Made by a program: the position numbers and the translations under genes. Source: Crocinitomicaceae bacterium (GTDB lineage: Bacteria; Bacteroidota; Bacteroidia; Flavobacteriales_D; Crocinitomicaceae). From it: a stretch of 52,748 bases of DNA. The stretch lies in the NCBI GenBank assembly GCA_030830205.1, contig JAURNL010000062.1, positions 1 through 52,748 on the forward strand. The letters are read 5' to 3'. Every line of letters starts with the position of its first letter. The stretch's first letter is position 1. Under the pieces are notes generated by a model. It did no database searches. It saw only the letters and a program-made list of their open reading frames with translations, and had not been told where the DNA came from. Positions 9,005-18,017 of the stretch are shown here, piece by piece.

Positions 9005-9025
9005 TTATTGTTATTTGTACAATAA
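9005..9025 (+). promoter_or_regulatory. Putative operator 2, upstream of the susC-like gene
   Basis: TTATTGTT, spacer ATTTG, TACAATAA: seven of eight arm positions are complementary, with the same 21-base span as operator 1. It contains TTTG at 9014-9017, which is 21 bases before the -7 element at 9039 and so could be the -33 box. A protein bound here would compete with RNA polymerase. Confidence 0.65.
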
Positions 9026-9038
9026 TTTAATTTTTCCT

Positions 9039-9046
9039 TATATTTA
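9039..9046 (+). promoter_or_regulatory. -7 promoter element of the glycan-utilisation operon
   Basis: TATATTTA, followed by ACC, matches TAnnTTTG at 7 of 8 positions. A TTTG at 9014-9017 lies at suitable -33 spacing. The same octamer followed by ACC is found at 17963 in front of the secreted binding protein, so both promoters are alike. Confidence 0.5.
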
Positions 9047-9068
9047 ACCACTCTAAAACTAAAACAAC

Positions 9069-12000
9069 ATGATCAGAAAACTCGTCATGGCACTTCTATG
9101 CAGCATAGGTGTCACGCAAGTCTATGGGCAAAGCATCAGCGGAACCGTATTAAACGAGCGCTCGGAGGCCATTCCCTATGTTAAAATCACCGTTAAAAGC
9201 AGCAAAAAACCTTTTTTAACTGACGGCAAAGGTCTTTTCCAAATTTCAGTTACTGACCCGCAAACCGAAGTGCTCATTTTCTCAGCAATGGGTTACCAAA
9301 AACTCGAAGTTCCTGTCCTAGGTAAAACCAATTTGACCGTTGTACTTCAGGAGCTTGTCCAGGACACTAAAGATGTTGTCGTTGTGGGTTATGGTACATC
9401 CAAAACCAAAGAGCTCACGGGCGCTACGTCAAAAGTAAAGGGAGAAGACATCGAAAAGATGAACATGACTCGTATGGACCAGGCACTTCAAGGCCAGGTA
9501 TCTGGAGTAACTATTTCGAGCAACTCTGGGTCGCCAGGTGGTTCTTCTAACATTCGAATCCGCGGATTGTCAACTTTTGGAGACAATGATCCTTTGATTC
9601 TTGTTGACGGCGTCGTATATGACTCAGAAGGGCTCAATGCTCTCAACCCATCTGATATTAAATCCATCAACGTGTTAAAGGATGCAACAGCAGGTATTTA
9701 CGGTGTTCGTGCGGCTAACGGAGTTATCATTGTTGAAACAAAAAACGGTGCAATCAATCGCAAACCAAGCATAGAATACAACGGGTACTATGGTGTTCAA
9801 CAAACCGCTAGAAAATTAGATTTATTAACCGCTGAAGAATATGCTGTCATCAAAAATGAAGCTTTCGCTTTTGGAGGTCAAGCAATGCCCTTTTCCAACA
9901 CCAATCTAGGAACTGGAACAAATTGGCAAGATTCAGTTTTTAGCTCAGCACCGGTGCAAAGCCACAACCTTTCACTTAATGGCGGAACGCTAAACACGCG
10001 TTACTCAATTGGCTTAGGATACTTTAACCAAGACGGTATTGTAGGTGCCGACAAAGCCAACTTTGGCCGTTACAATGCGAGAATGAACTTCAGTACCGAT
10101 ATGTCTGAAAAGTTAAAATTAAATTCAGTGCTTTTATTCTCCTCGGACATGCGTAGCACGCTTCCTGAGAATGGAATTGGCTCTGTGCTATATAACACAA
10201 TTAATGCGTTCCCGAACGAACCAATTTACAGCAGCCCAGGCACATTCTCATACATGGAAGAGGTGAGCGACATTATCAATCCCATTGCACAAATGATGAA
10301 CCAATATAACTGGAGCACTGCAAATAAATTTGTTGGTAAAGAAGAGTTTATCTATGAGTTCAATGAAAACCTTTCTTTCACCAATCGTTTCAACTATAAT
10401 TATGCCAACGTAGATAGCAAAGTGTTTTCTCCGCTTGTGTGGTACGGAGATGGCAAATACGCCAATACTGCTGCTGATGCTAGCTTAGCCTCCCCTCAGG
10501 TAGAAATTGCTGACAGTATTTTCATCACTAGAGGCGCTGCTGTTTATGAAGAGCGTTCAACTTTTCTCGATCTTACCTACGAGAGCTTTCTGAACTATGA
10601 AAAGATTTGGAATGAAATACATAAAGTTAAGGGGACTTTAGGTGCTTCTGTATTTGAGCGCAAAGGACAATCCTTAAACGGTGTTGCATTTGGTATTCCT
10701 AACAACTCATTAGATTACGCAGATATCTCTGCCAACACAGCACAAGGAGGCTACCTCAACAATGTAAACTCATGGGAATTCAAAGAGCGTTTGCTATCTG
10801 CTTTCTTGCGTGCTGAATATGCTTACAAAGAAAAGTATCTTGTTTCGGGAATTCTTCGCAGAGACGGCTCAAGCAAATTTGGACCAAACAGTCGTTGGGG
10901 TCTTTTCCCAACAATTTCAGGTGGATGGCTCATTTCAGACGAGTCTTTCTTTAAGTCTGAAAGTATAGATTTCTTAAAACTACGCATGAGTTATGGGGTT
11001 TCTGGCAACGACCAAATTCCAAACTTTGCCTACCGTGCTTTGCTCAACGGAGAAGGAGTTTATGTTTTTGATGACTTAATCACACAGGGTGTGGCAATTG
11101 GCCGCCCGGCAAACCCAGACCTCAAATGGGAAACAACAAGACAATTCAACGTCGGTGTTGACCTTACTTGGTTAAAGGTGCTCAACTTTACCACTAACTA
11201 CTTCATTAAAAACACCAATGATTTACTTTTCCAACCTGATGTATCTGCACTATTAGGGTCTTATGGCCCGGGAGGCTATCCTCCAATCATCAATGCAGGA
11301 GACGTTTCAAATAAAGGTTGGGAATTTGAAGTGGCTTACCAATCAGATCGCAAAAACATCTTGCAAACCAACCTTAATTTCAACTTTACCACCATTAACA
11401 ACAAAGTAGTCAGTGTGCCGGAAGGCGTTCAGTATATTCCTGGTGCAAGTTTCAGTGTGGGTGGTGATGTAGCAACGCGCTTCCAAGAAGGATATGAAAT
11501 TGGCTACTTCTTTGGTTACCAAACAGCTGGAATATTCCAAACACAAGAAGAAATTGACAACGCTACTGTCGTTCAAGAAGGAGCGCAACCAGGAGATCTA
11601 ATTTTTGTGGATCAAGATGGGGATGGAAAAATTAATTTCTCAGATGACTCAGACAAAACCTATTTGGGTTCTGCCATTCCGGACTTTACAATGGGATTTG
11701 GATTTAGTTTTAAAGCACATGGTTTTGATCTATCTGGAAATGTCTATGCTGCTCTTGGTCAAGAAATTATTCGTAATTACGAACGTCAACAGCCTTACGC
11801 AAACCAATTGGCATATGTAATAGACCGATGGACAGGCCCAGGGTCAACTAACGAGCATCCGCGCCTTACGACCGGAGCAACTAACAATAACCTTTTCTCA
11901 GACTACTTTGTTGAAGATGGTTCTTTTGTTCGCCTTCGTAATCTCCAATTTGGTTATACATTACCAGGCACGCTTTTGCGTAAAATAAATGTAGAGTCAC

Positions 12001-12158
12001 TGCGTATATACGTAGCGGCAAATAACCTCATTACCCTCACCCGATATATGGGCTTTGACCCAGACCTAAGTTCCTCAAGTGTACTTTCTGCGGGTGTAGA
12101 TTATGGCATGTATCCACAGGCGCGTTCTGTAATGAGCGGCATTCAAATCAAATTTTAA
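9069..12158 (+). CDS. SusC/RagA-family TonB-dependent outer membrane transporter
   Basis: A 1029-residue glycan importer. The signal peptide ends near VYGQ (residue 21). A carboxypeptidase-like regulatory domain (about 22-95) is followed by the SusC signature VVVGYG (104-109), the plug with IRIRGLSTFGDNDPLILVDG, and a C-terminal beta-barrel ending in IQIKF. It pairs with SusD to draw oligosaccharides through the outer membrane using TonB energy. It is the first gene of a five-gene operon (SusC, SusD, PKD lipoprotein, GH16, GH3) with gaps of 9-18 bases. Two inverted repeats upstream suggest repression by the Nudix regulator. The substrate, beta-1,3-glucan, is inferred from the GH16 and GH3 genes. 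Confidence 0.97.
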   Translation: MIRKLVMALLCSIGVTQVYGQSISGTVLNERSEAIPYVKITVKSSKKPFLTDGKGLFQISVTDPQTEVLIFSAMGYQKLEVPVLGKTNLTVVLQELVQDTKDVVVVGYGTSKTKELTGATSKVKGEDIEKMNMTRMDQALQGQVSGVTISSNSGSPGGSSNIRIRGLSTFGDNDPLILVDGVVYDSEGLNALNPSDIKSINVLKDATAGIYGVRAANGVIIVETKNGAINRKPSIEYNGYYGVQQTARKLDLLTAEEYAVIKNEAFAFGGQAMPFSNTNLGTGTNWQDSVFSSAPVQSHNLSLNGGTLNTRYSIGLGYFNQDGIVGADKANFGRYNARMNFSTDMSEKLKLNSVLLFSSDMRSTLPENGIGSVLYNTINAFPNEPIYSSPGTFSYMEEVSDIINPIAQMMNQYNWSTANKFVGKEEFIYEFNENLSFTNRFNYNYANVDSKVFSPLVWYGDGKYANTAADASLASPQVEIADSIFITRGAAVYEERSTFLDLTYESFLNYEKIWNEIHKVKGTLGASVFERKGQSLNGVAFGIPNNSLDYADISANTAQGGYLNNVNSWEFKERLLSAFLRAEYAYKEKYLVSGILRRDGSSKFGPNSRWGLFPTISGGWLISDESFFKSESIDFLKLRMSYGVSGNDQIPNFAYRALLNGEGVYVFDDLITQGVAIGRPANPDLKWETTRQFNVGVDLTWLKVLNFTTNYFIKNTNDLLFQPDVSALLGSYGPGGYPPIINAGDVSNKGWEFEVAYQSDRKNILQTNLNFNFTTINNKVVSVPEGVQYIPGASFSVGGDVATRFQEGYEIGYFFGYQTAGIFQTQEEIDNATVVQEGAQPGDLIFVDQDGDGKINFSDDSDKTYLGSAIPDFTMGFGFSFKAHGFDLSGNVYAALGQEIIRNYERQQPYANQLAYVIDRWTGPGSTNEHPRLTTGATNNNLFSDYFVEDGSFVRLRNLQFGYTLPGTLLRKINVESLRIYVAANNLITLTRYMGFDPDLSSSSVLSAGVDYGMYPQARSVMSGIQIKF

Positions 12159-12169
12159 GTATTCAAGTC

Positions 12170-13630
12170 ATGAAAAAACTCATCTACATACTTTTGGCAT
12201 TTGTAACGATAGTTACCTTGCCTTCCTGCGAAAAATTCTTATCCGTAGACCCTCCGTACGCTCAAGATGCAGAGAATTTCTTCCAAACACCTGAAGACTT
12301 CGATCGTGCACTTACCGGAGCTTACGACCTCCTTCAAGGATCGTTTCTTTCACTTTGGATTGGTGAAATAGCTTCTGACAACGCAATTGCTGGTGGCGAG
12401 AGTGTAAACGACAGCAAAGGACTCCACGATATCGATAACATGACACATGGTGGTGTGAATGTAGAATTGCGCAGTGTATTACGCTGGAACTACACAGGAA
12501 TTACCCGCGCAAACTATATAATGGAACATCAAGACAACATTGATTTTCCTGGAAAAGCACACATTATTGCTGAAGCCAAATTTTTACGTGCCTATTACTA
12601 TTTTGAGCTTGTTAAATTCTTTGGTGATGTTCCTCTAATCCTAGACAAAAGAATCGGTATAGAGGAAGCGCGAAGTATTCCTAGATCTCCCAAAAGTGAG
12701 GTTTATGCCCAAATCGAGGCTGATTTAATTGCCGCTTCCGCTGTGCTCAACCCTGTTGCGAGCCAAAAAGGGCGCGCAACAAAGGGCGCTGCTAAATCAT
12801 TACTTGGTAAGGTTTACCTCTACCAAAATAAATACACTGAAGCAGCAGAAATTCTTGAAGAAGTCATTGCTTCTGGCCAATACAGCTTATATCAAGATTA
12901 CAGTACTTTATTTAGTGTCGCAGCAGAAGGTAATCCCGAAACTGTATTTGACATTGAATATACTGGACTCGAGGGAGGTAGTTATGGCTGTCTAATTTGC
13001 CTAGAAGGAAACGCCGCTGTCGGATTTCAAGGGATCCGTCAGTACAACGGTCCTGTTTATGGAGACGGCAACTCGTACAACTTGCCTACCCCAGAACTTT
13101 ATGCTGCTTTTTCGCCAATAGATTCGCGTAGAGAAGCAACTGTACTAGACATCGAGGCGTTTATCGCAGCACAACCAAATGCCGCATCAATTACATACGC
13201 AATTGGCGCAGGGGGGCATACTGGTTACTACAATAATAAATACATTAAGCGTCAAGGAGAAATAGGGTTACCTGATAACGACCTCACAAGCCCTGTAAAT
13301 TACCGCGTTATTCGATATGCTGATGTACTCCTCATGGCCGCAGAAGCCAATTACCAAATTGGCAATCCTACGCGTGCAACTCAATTGGTGAATCAAATTC
13401 GTCAGCGCGCTGGCATACCTGGAGCATCTGTAAACAGCGTAGAAAAGGTTTACCTTGAGCGTCGTTTGGAACTTTCAGGTGAAGGCCATCGCTTCTTTGA
13501 TCTCGTTCGCACGGGTCAAGCCGCACAATTTATCCCTGGATTTGTTACAGGTAAACACGAATTGTTCCCAATACCACAAGTAGAAATAGACCTCGCTGGT
13601 GGTAATTGGACACAAAACCCTGGTTATTAA
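12170..13630 (+). CDS. SusD/RagB-family surface glycan-binding lipoprotein
   Basis: A 486-residue lipoprotein with lipobox LPSC (Cys20). SusD hallmarks are seen: FLSVDPP after the Cys, FFQTPEDFDRALTGAYDLL, the helical repeat region with AKFLRAYYYFELVKFFGDVPL, and the C-terminal block YRVIRYADVLLMAAEANYQ, followed by LERRLELSGEGHRFFDLVR and FPIPQVEIDL. It caps the SusC barrel on the cell surface and delivers glycan to it. It begins 11 bases after the SusC stop. An unusual internal stretch with two cysteines (YGCLICLEG) lies near residues 278-286 and might form a local disulfide. The fit to the family is otherwise full length. Confidence 0.97.
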   Translation: MKKLIYILLAFVTIVTLPSCEKFLSVDPPYAQDAENFFQTPEDFDRALTGAYDLLQGSFLSLWIGEIASDNAIAGGESVNDSKGLHDIDNMTHGGVNVELRSVLRWNYTGITRANYIMEHQDNIDFPGKAHIIAEAKFLRAYYYFELVKFFGDVPLILDKRIGIEEARSIPRSPKSEVYAQIEADLIAASAVLNPVASQKGRATKGAAKSLLGKVYLYQNKYTEAAEILEEVIASGQYSLYQDYSTLFSVAAEGNPETVFDIEYTGLEGGSYGCLICLEGNAAVGFQGIRQYNGPVYGDGNSYNLPTPELYAAFSPIDSRREATVLDIEAFIAAQPNAASITYAIGAGGHTGYYNNKYIKRQGEIGLPDNDLTSPVNYRVIRYADVLLMAAEANYQIGNPTRATQLVNQIRQRAGIPGASVNSVEKVYLERRLELSGEGHRFFDLVRTGQAAQFIPGFVTGKHELFPIPQVEIDLAGGNWTQNPGY

Positions 13631-13648
13631 TTTTTAAGCATTTATATC

Positions 13649-14500
13649 ATGAAAACATTATTGCTTAGCATACTCAGTATAGGACTTGCACTCGTTGCAT
13701 GCCAGAAATACGAACCCACACTCGGGCCGGCGCCTTCAGATGCTGATGCTCAATTTACAATGGCTCCATCTGCATCCAATGCAAATATTATTGAACTCAG
13801 TGCCTCAAATCCTAACATTCAGTGCGTATGGGACTTTGGCAACGGAACCAAAGCACAAGGAGCAAATGTAACTGCAACTTATCCTTATGCAGGAACGTAC
13901 ACAATCAAATTGACGGTTTTCGCCAAAGGTGGTAGTAAAAGTTCAAGCCAAGAAGTAACCATAGCTAATGACGACTTTGGTTTGCTTAACAATCCTTATT
14001 ACACTATACTTACAGGCGGTATCAACGGGCCGGGCTACAAAATTTGGGTGGTTGATTCAGCTGCCTCAGGTCATATGGGTGTTGGTCCTGATCCAGAAAG
14101 CGCACTTGGTGCTACACCAGAATGGTGGGCTGCCGGTCCAAATGAAAAGCCTGGATGCGGTCTCTATGACGACCAATATGTTTTTCATTTAAATGCCTTT
14201 AAATTTGATATGATAACAAATGGTGAGGTTTATCTGCATAATTCCCTAGCAGCAAGCTTCCCAGGTTCTTATCAGAACTTAGGCGATTTTTCTGCCCCTT
14301 TTGATGACCAAATGAATGAAAATTGGTTGCTTACAGAAGGAGAAGAAACAACAATCACCATATCTGGAAATGCGTTTCTTGGATTTTATACTGGGCCTAG
14401 AGTTTATAGAATTTTATCAGCTACTGATTCTACTCTACACCTTCAATACGGTCATCACGAAGGTGGTCTCAAATGGTATCTTAAATTAAAGACCCTTTAA
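13649..14500 (+). CDS. PKD-domain surface glycan-binding lipoprotein
   Basis: A 283-residue lipoprotein (lipobox LVAC, Cys18) in the position where SusE/F-like binding proteins are usually encoded. A PKD domain spans about 34-107, with CVWDFGNGTKAQG and YPYAGTYTIKLTV. The C-terminal part (about 120-283) carries GVGP (144-147), EWWAAGPN and GLYDDQYVF. A related segment forms the N-terminal domain of the secreted protein encoded at 18018, so this looks like a shared module. It probably binds beta-glucan at the surface and passes it to SusD/GH16. It has no catalytic motif that I recognise. It starts 18 bases after the SusD stop. Confidence 0.75.
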   Translation: MKTLLLSILSIGLALVACQKYEPTLGPAPSDADAQFTMAPSASNANIIELSASNPNIQCVWDFGNGTKAQGANVTATYPYAGTYTIKLTVFAKGGSKSSSQEVTIANDDFGLLNNPYYTILTGGINGPGYKIWVVDSAASGHMGVGPDPESALGATPEWWAAGPNEKPGCGLYDDQYVFHLNAFKFDMITNGEVYLHNSLAASFPGSYQNLGDFSAPFDDQMNENWLLTEGEETTITISGNAFLGFYTGPRVYRILSATDSTLHLQYGHHEGGLKWYLKLKTL

Positions 14501-14509
14501 TCTTTACTC

Positions 14510-15595
14510 ATGAAAATCATGACCTTTCTTTTACTTAGTATGGCTCTTTTGGCTTGTAAACCAAACGAACCAAAACCAGCTGGTAAACCCAGTAATCTAA
14601 CAACACAACTAACCATAACAAATGGAGAGGTTCATGTTTATGCAACGGCAGACAGCGCTAACTTTTATACAGTTACGTTCTATGACGATAATGACTCTAC
14701 TACTGTTGAAACACAAGATGGAGAGGCAACACATATTTTCAACACCTCTGGCACATATAAAATTAGAACTAGAGCACACACCATTCAAACGAGCTTCATC
14801 GAAAAAACTGAAGAAGTGTTAATTGAAATTAGCACTGGAAATACAGGTGCGCCTACTTCAGGATACATCAGCCCCCTAACTTATCCAAATTACACCCTTG
14901 TTTGGCAAGACGAATTCAACGGAGCAAGCTTGTCTTCTGACTGGACCTATGATTTAGGTACCGGAAGCTGGGGTTGGGGCAATAATGAATTGCAATATTA
15001 CAAACAAGATAATGCTGTAGTCTCTGACGGGATTCTAACAATCACTGCTAAAAACGAAAACTTCAACACTTCCAACTACACCTCAGGTCGTATCAAAACA
15101 CAAGGCATTAAATCTTGGAAATACGGCCGCATAGATGTGCGTGCAGCGCTCCCATACGGACAAGGTATCTGGCCTGCAATTTGGATGTTAGGAGACAATA
15201 TCACCTCCGCTGGCTGGCCTGCATGTGGTGAAATTGATATTATGGAACTAATAGGTGGTGATGGGGCTAATGACAGAACCGTTCACGGAACTGTTCACTG
15301 GAGTAATGCTGGCGCACATGCACAATATGGTGGTAGCAAGTCACTAACGTCGGGCAAATTTGCAGATAACTTCCACGTATTCTCTATTACTTGGGATGCA
15401 AATTCTATACATTGGTTGCTTGATGATGTAGAATATCATTCCATTGATACTAGCCCCGCAGAAATGAGTGAGTTTCGCGAGAAATTCTTCATCATTATGA
15501 ATGTTGCCGTGGGCGGAAATTGGCCTGGATCGCCAAATGCAAGCACGATTTTTCCACAAAAAATGTATGTAGATTACGTTCGCGTATTTCAATAA
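14510..15595 (+). CDS. GH16 endo-beta-1,3-glucanase (laminarinase-like) lipoprotein
   Basis: A 361-residue surface lipoprotein (LLAC, Cys16) with a short PKD/Ig-like domain (about 27-108) and a GH16 catalytic domain (about 125-361). The active-site motif GEIDIMELIGG has nucleophile Glu241, helper Asp243 and acid/base Glu246. The substrate-groove segments ELQYY, SGRIKTQG, YGRIDVRAALPYGQGIWPAIWML and NVAVGGNWPG are all conserved. The beta-bulge form of the active site (E-x-D-x-x-E) and these segments point to laminarinase-type enzymes that cut internal beta-1,3-glucan bonds. It lies nine bases after the PKD protein gene and nine before GH3. Activity on mixed-linkage beta-glucan is possible. Confidence 0.93.
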   Translation: MKIMTFLLLSMALLACKPNEPKPAGKPSNLTTQLTITNGEVHVYATADSANFYTVTFYDDNDSTTVETQDGEATHIFNTSGTYKIRTRAHTIQTSFIEKTEEVLIEISTGNTGAPTSGYISPLTYPNYTLVWQDEFNGASLSSDWTYDLGTGSWGWGNNELQYYKQDNAVVSDGILTITAKNENFNTSNYTSGRIKTQGIKSWKYGRIDVRAALPYGQGIWPAIWMLGDNITSAGWPACGEIDIMELIGGDGANDRTVHGTVHWSNAGAHAQYGGSKSLTSGKFADNFHVFSITWDANSIHWLLDDVEYHSIDTSPAEMSEFREKFFIIMNVAVGGNWPGSPNASTIFPQKMYVDYVRVFQ

Positions 15596-15604
15596 TTCAT
15601 CCTT

Positions 15605-17911
15605 ATGTTGAAAACTGTTATTTATAGCGGCTTCATCGCTATAGCTCTACTTTCCTTAAGCGGAAATGAGAAGCCTTATTTTTCTAATCCTACTGCCCAA
15701 GAGATAGAAACGCTCATCGATCAGATGAGCATAGAAGAAAAAGTTGGGCAAACCTGTCAGATTACTTTAGATGCTATCCATCAAACTGACAACAAAGGTC
15801 AGGCATTGATTCCTGAAAGAATCGACCAAGCTAAACTCAAAGAAGCATTGGAAGAATATCACGTGGGATCAATCCTCAATGTGGGCTGGCATACCTTAAG
15901 CCTTGATGAGTGGAAATCTGTCATGACCGATATCCATGCGCCTTACCTAAAAAAAGAACAGAATATTCCAATTCTTTACGGAATCGATGCAATTCATGGT
16001 GTCAACTATACAATTGGCGGTACACTTTTCCCACAAGAAATCGGTCTGGCTGCAACTTGGAACACTGAACTTGCACGTCAAATGGGAGAAGTTACGGCTT
16101 ATGAATGTAGGGCCTCTGGTATTCCATGGAATTTTTCACCCGTATTAGATTTGGGGCGTCAGCCACTTTGGTCTCGCCATTTTGAAACACTTGGCGAAGA
16201 CCCTGTCTTAGGAACTCAGATGGGCCTTGCTCTTGTTGAAGGATATCAGGGGTCGGGTCAAACCGTGGACCAGTTTCACGCGGCGGCTTGTCTCAAGCAT
16301 TTCGTTGGATATAGCGCAAGTTTCTCTGGACGCGACAGAACACCTGCATTTATACCAGAAAAATATATGCAAGAGTTGTATTTACCTGCGTTTAAAGCAG
16401 CTGTTGAAAAAGGGGCGCTTACCCTGATGATTAATTCAGGAGTTGTAAATGGAATACCAGGACATGCCAACTATAAACTTTTAACTCAAACATTAAAAAA
16501 AGATTGGGCATTCAAAGGCTTTGTGGTATCAGACTGGGAAGACTTCATTATGTTACATACCGTTCACCGCACCGCACCTTCATTAGCTGATGCAGCTATT
16601 CAAGCGTTCAACGCTGGTGTGGATATGAGCATGGTCCCATCTAACCCCCAATACAAAACCTACTGTAAGGACATGATTCAAGCGGTCAAGTCTGGTAAAA
16701 TATCAATGGAGCGATTAAACGATGCTGTTCGTCGTATTCTGTATGTAAAAAATCAACTCGGCTTGTTTACCAATCCATTACCAGCATTTGATCAGTACCC
16801 TTTATTTGGTAGTAGTAAATTTAAAGCCATGGCTAAACAAGCCGCTTTAGAATCTATTACACTCCTTAAAAACGAAAGCAATCTGCTGCCATTAAGCGGA
16901 CAACAACGTATTTTGGTGGCAGGGCCTGGTGCCGCAAGTTTAAACATGCTCAATGGTGCTTGGACGCACACTTGGCAAGGGCTTGATACTAGTTTTAATA
17001 CAAAAGGGGTTTTGAATATTTATCAGTCAGTCAGACAACAATTCCCTTCTTCTCAAATTTCACTACAGCAAGGTGTTGAGCTGTACTTAGAGAATGATTT
17101 TGAAGCTTCACGATACAAAGACTTGAACGCTTATAAAAAGGCACTTAAAAAGAATGATGTCGTCATGCTCTGTTTGGGTGAACTTCCTTCTACTGAAAAA
17201 CCTGGAGATATCCGAAGCCTTCAACTAGACGACAAACAAAAAGAGTTGGTTCGCTTAGCCAAAGCCGCTGGTAAAAAAGTCATCTTAGTTTTATTAGAAG
17301 CTAGACCTCGCATCATCAACGACATCGAGCCTTTATGTGATGCCATCATCCAAGCCTACTTACCAGGAGATCATGGTGGAGCAGCACTTGCAGAGCTTAT
17401 CACTGGAAAAGCTGATTTTACAGGTCGCCTGCCATACACCTACCCGCGCTACGACGGCGTCATAGAATTCTACGACCACCCACGCAGCGTTGACCGCTCT
17501 AAGTCTGGTGATTTCAAGGCCTATAATCCACAATGGGACTTCGGTTTTGGTCTCTCCTACAATACTGGAAAAGTGAAAAATATGCGCTTTGTCAACAAAG
17601 ATGAGCAAAAAGGCACCTTTTCTATTGAGGTCAATGTAAGCAATGAGGGTCAAAAACCTATCCTCATGGTAGTGCCCATTTACATTAGCGATTTATATGC
17701 CAGCACCACTCCAGAAAACAAACGTCTGATCGATTTTCAAAAAGTATCCATTCTCCCTGGAGAAAACAAAACCTTAGCATTTAGTTTTGATGCAAATGCC
17801 CTCAAACGCGTTAGTGCCGATGGCCAATGGCGAGCGGAAAAGGGAACTTTCGAAATTAGGTGTGCAGAAGAAATGCTCAATTATGAACTTTTTAACGACT
17901 TATTGTTTTAA
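15605..17911 (+). CDS. GH3 family beta-glucosidase (BglX-like)
   Basis: A 768-residue exo-glycosidase with a signal peptide (about 1-20) and no lipobox, so probably periplasmic. The N-terminal barrel has KHFVGYSASFSGRDR (231-245) and the nucleophile in GFVVSDW (Asp310). The C-terminal sandwich has LGELPSTEKPGDI, whose Glu residues include the likely acid/base, followed by a fibronectin III-like domain. It would remove glucose from the non-reducing end of imported beta-gluco-oligosaccharides, completing degradation begun by GH16. It is the last gene of the SusC operon; the next gene has its own promoter and operator. Fully conserved length for the family. Confidence 0.93.
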   Translation: MLKTVIYSGFIAIALLSLSGNEKPYFSNPTAQEIETLIDQMSIEEKVGQTCQITLDAIHQTDNKGQALIPERIDQAKLKEALEEYHVGSILNVGWHTLSLDEWKSVMTDIHAPYLKKEQNIPILYGIDAIHGVNYTIGGTLFPQEIGLAATWNTELARQMGEVTAYECRASGIPWNFSPVLDLGRQPLWSRHFETLGEDPVLGTQMGLALVEGYQGSGQTVDQFHAAACLKHFVGYSASFSGRDRTPAFIPEKYMQELYLPAFKAAVEKGALTLMINSGVVNGIPGHANYKLLTQTLKKDWAFKGFVVSDWEDFIMLHTVHRTAPSLADAAIQAFNAGVDMSMVPSNPQYKTYCKDMIQAVKSGKISMERLNDAVRRILYVKNQLGLFTNPLPAFDQYPLFGSSKFKAMAKQAALESITLLKNESNLLPLSGQQRILVAGPGAASLNMLNGAWTHTWQGLDTSFNTKGVLNIYQSVRQQFPSSQISLQQGVELYLENDFEASRYKDLNAYKKALKKNDVVMLCLGELPSTEKPGDIRSLQLDDKQKELVRLAKAAGKKVILVLLEARPRIINDIEPLCDAIIQAYLPGDHGGAALAELITGKADFTGRLPYTYPRYDGVIEFYDHPRSVDRSKSGDFKAYNPQWDFGFGLSYNTGKVKNMRFVNKDEQKGTFSIEVNVSNEGQKPILMVVPIYISDLYASTTPENKRLIDFQKVSILPGENKTLAFSFDANALKRVSADGQWRAEKGTFEIRCAEEMLNYELFNDLLF

Positions 17912-17946
17912 TAGATAATTGATACAAAAAATGAGCAATTTTTTGC

Positions 17947-17967
17947 TTATTGTATTTTTTACTATAT
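17947..17967 (+). promoter_or_regulatory. Putative operator 3, upstream of the secreted binding protein
   Basis: TTATTGTA, five T residues, TACTATAT. The left arm, spacer and first three bases of the right arm are identical to operator 1; the right arm matches the perfect palindrome at 6 of 8 positions. It overlaps the -7 element at 17963-17970. Confidence 0.55.
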
Positions 17968-17970
17968 TTA
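17963..17970 (+). promoter_or_regulatory. -7 promoter element of the secreted binding protein gene
   Basis: TATATTTA, followed by ACC, is identical to the element at 9039 upstream of the susC-like gene. It is 47 bases upstream of the ATG at 18018 and overlaps operator 3. It implies separate but co-regulated transcription of this gene. Confidence 0.5.
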
Positions 17971-18017
17971 ACCCGTTCTTTAAATTTTGAACACTAAAAC
18001 CTCTAAAAATTAACAAC

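Noticed and set aside
17900-17920. A further TTATTGTT half-site at the end of the GH3 gene
   Set aside because: The right half has almost no complementarity; it is better explained as coding sequence and stop codon.
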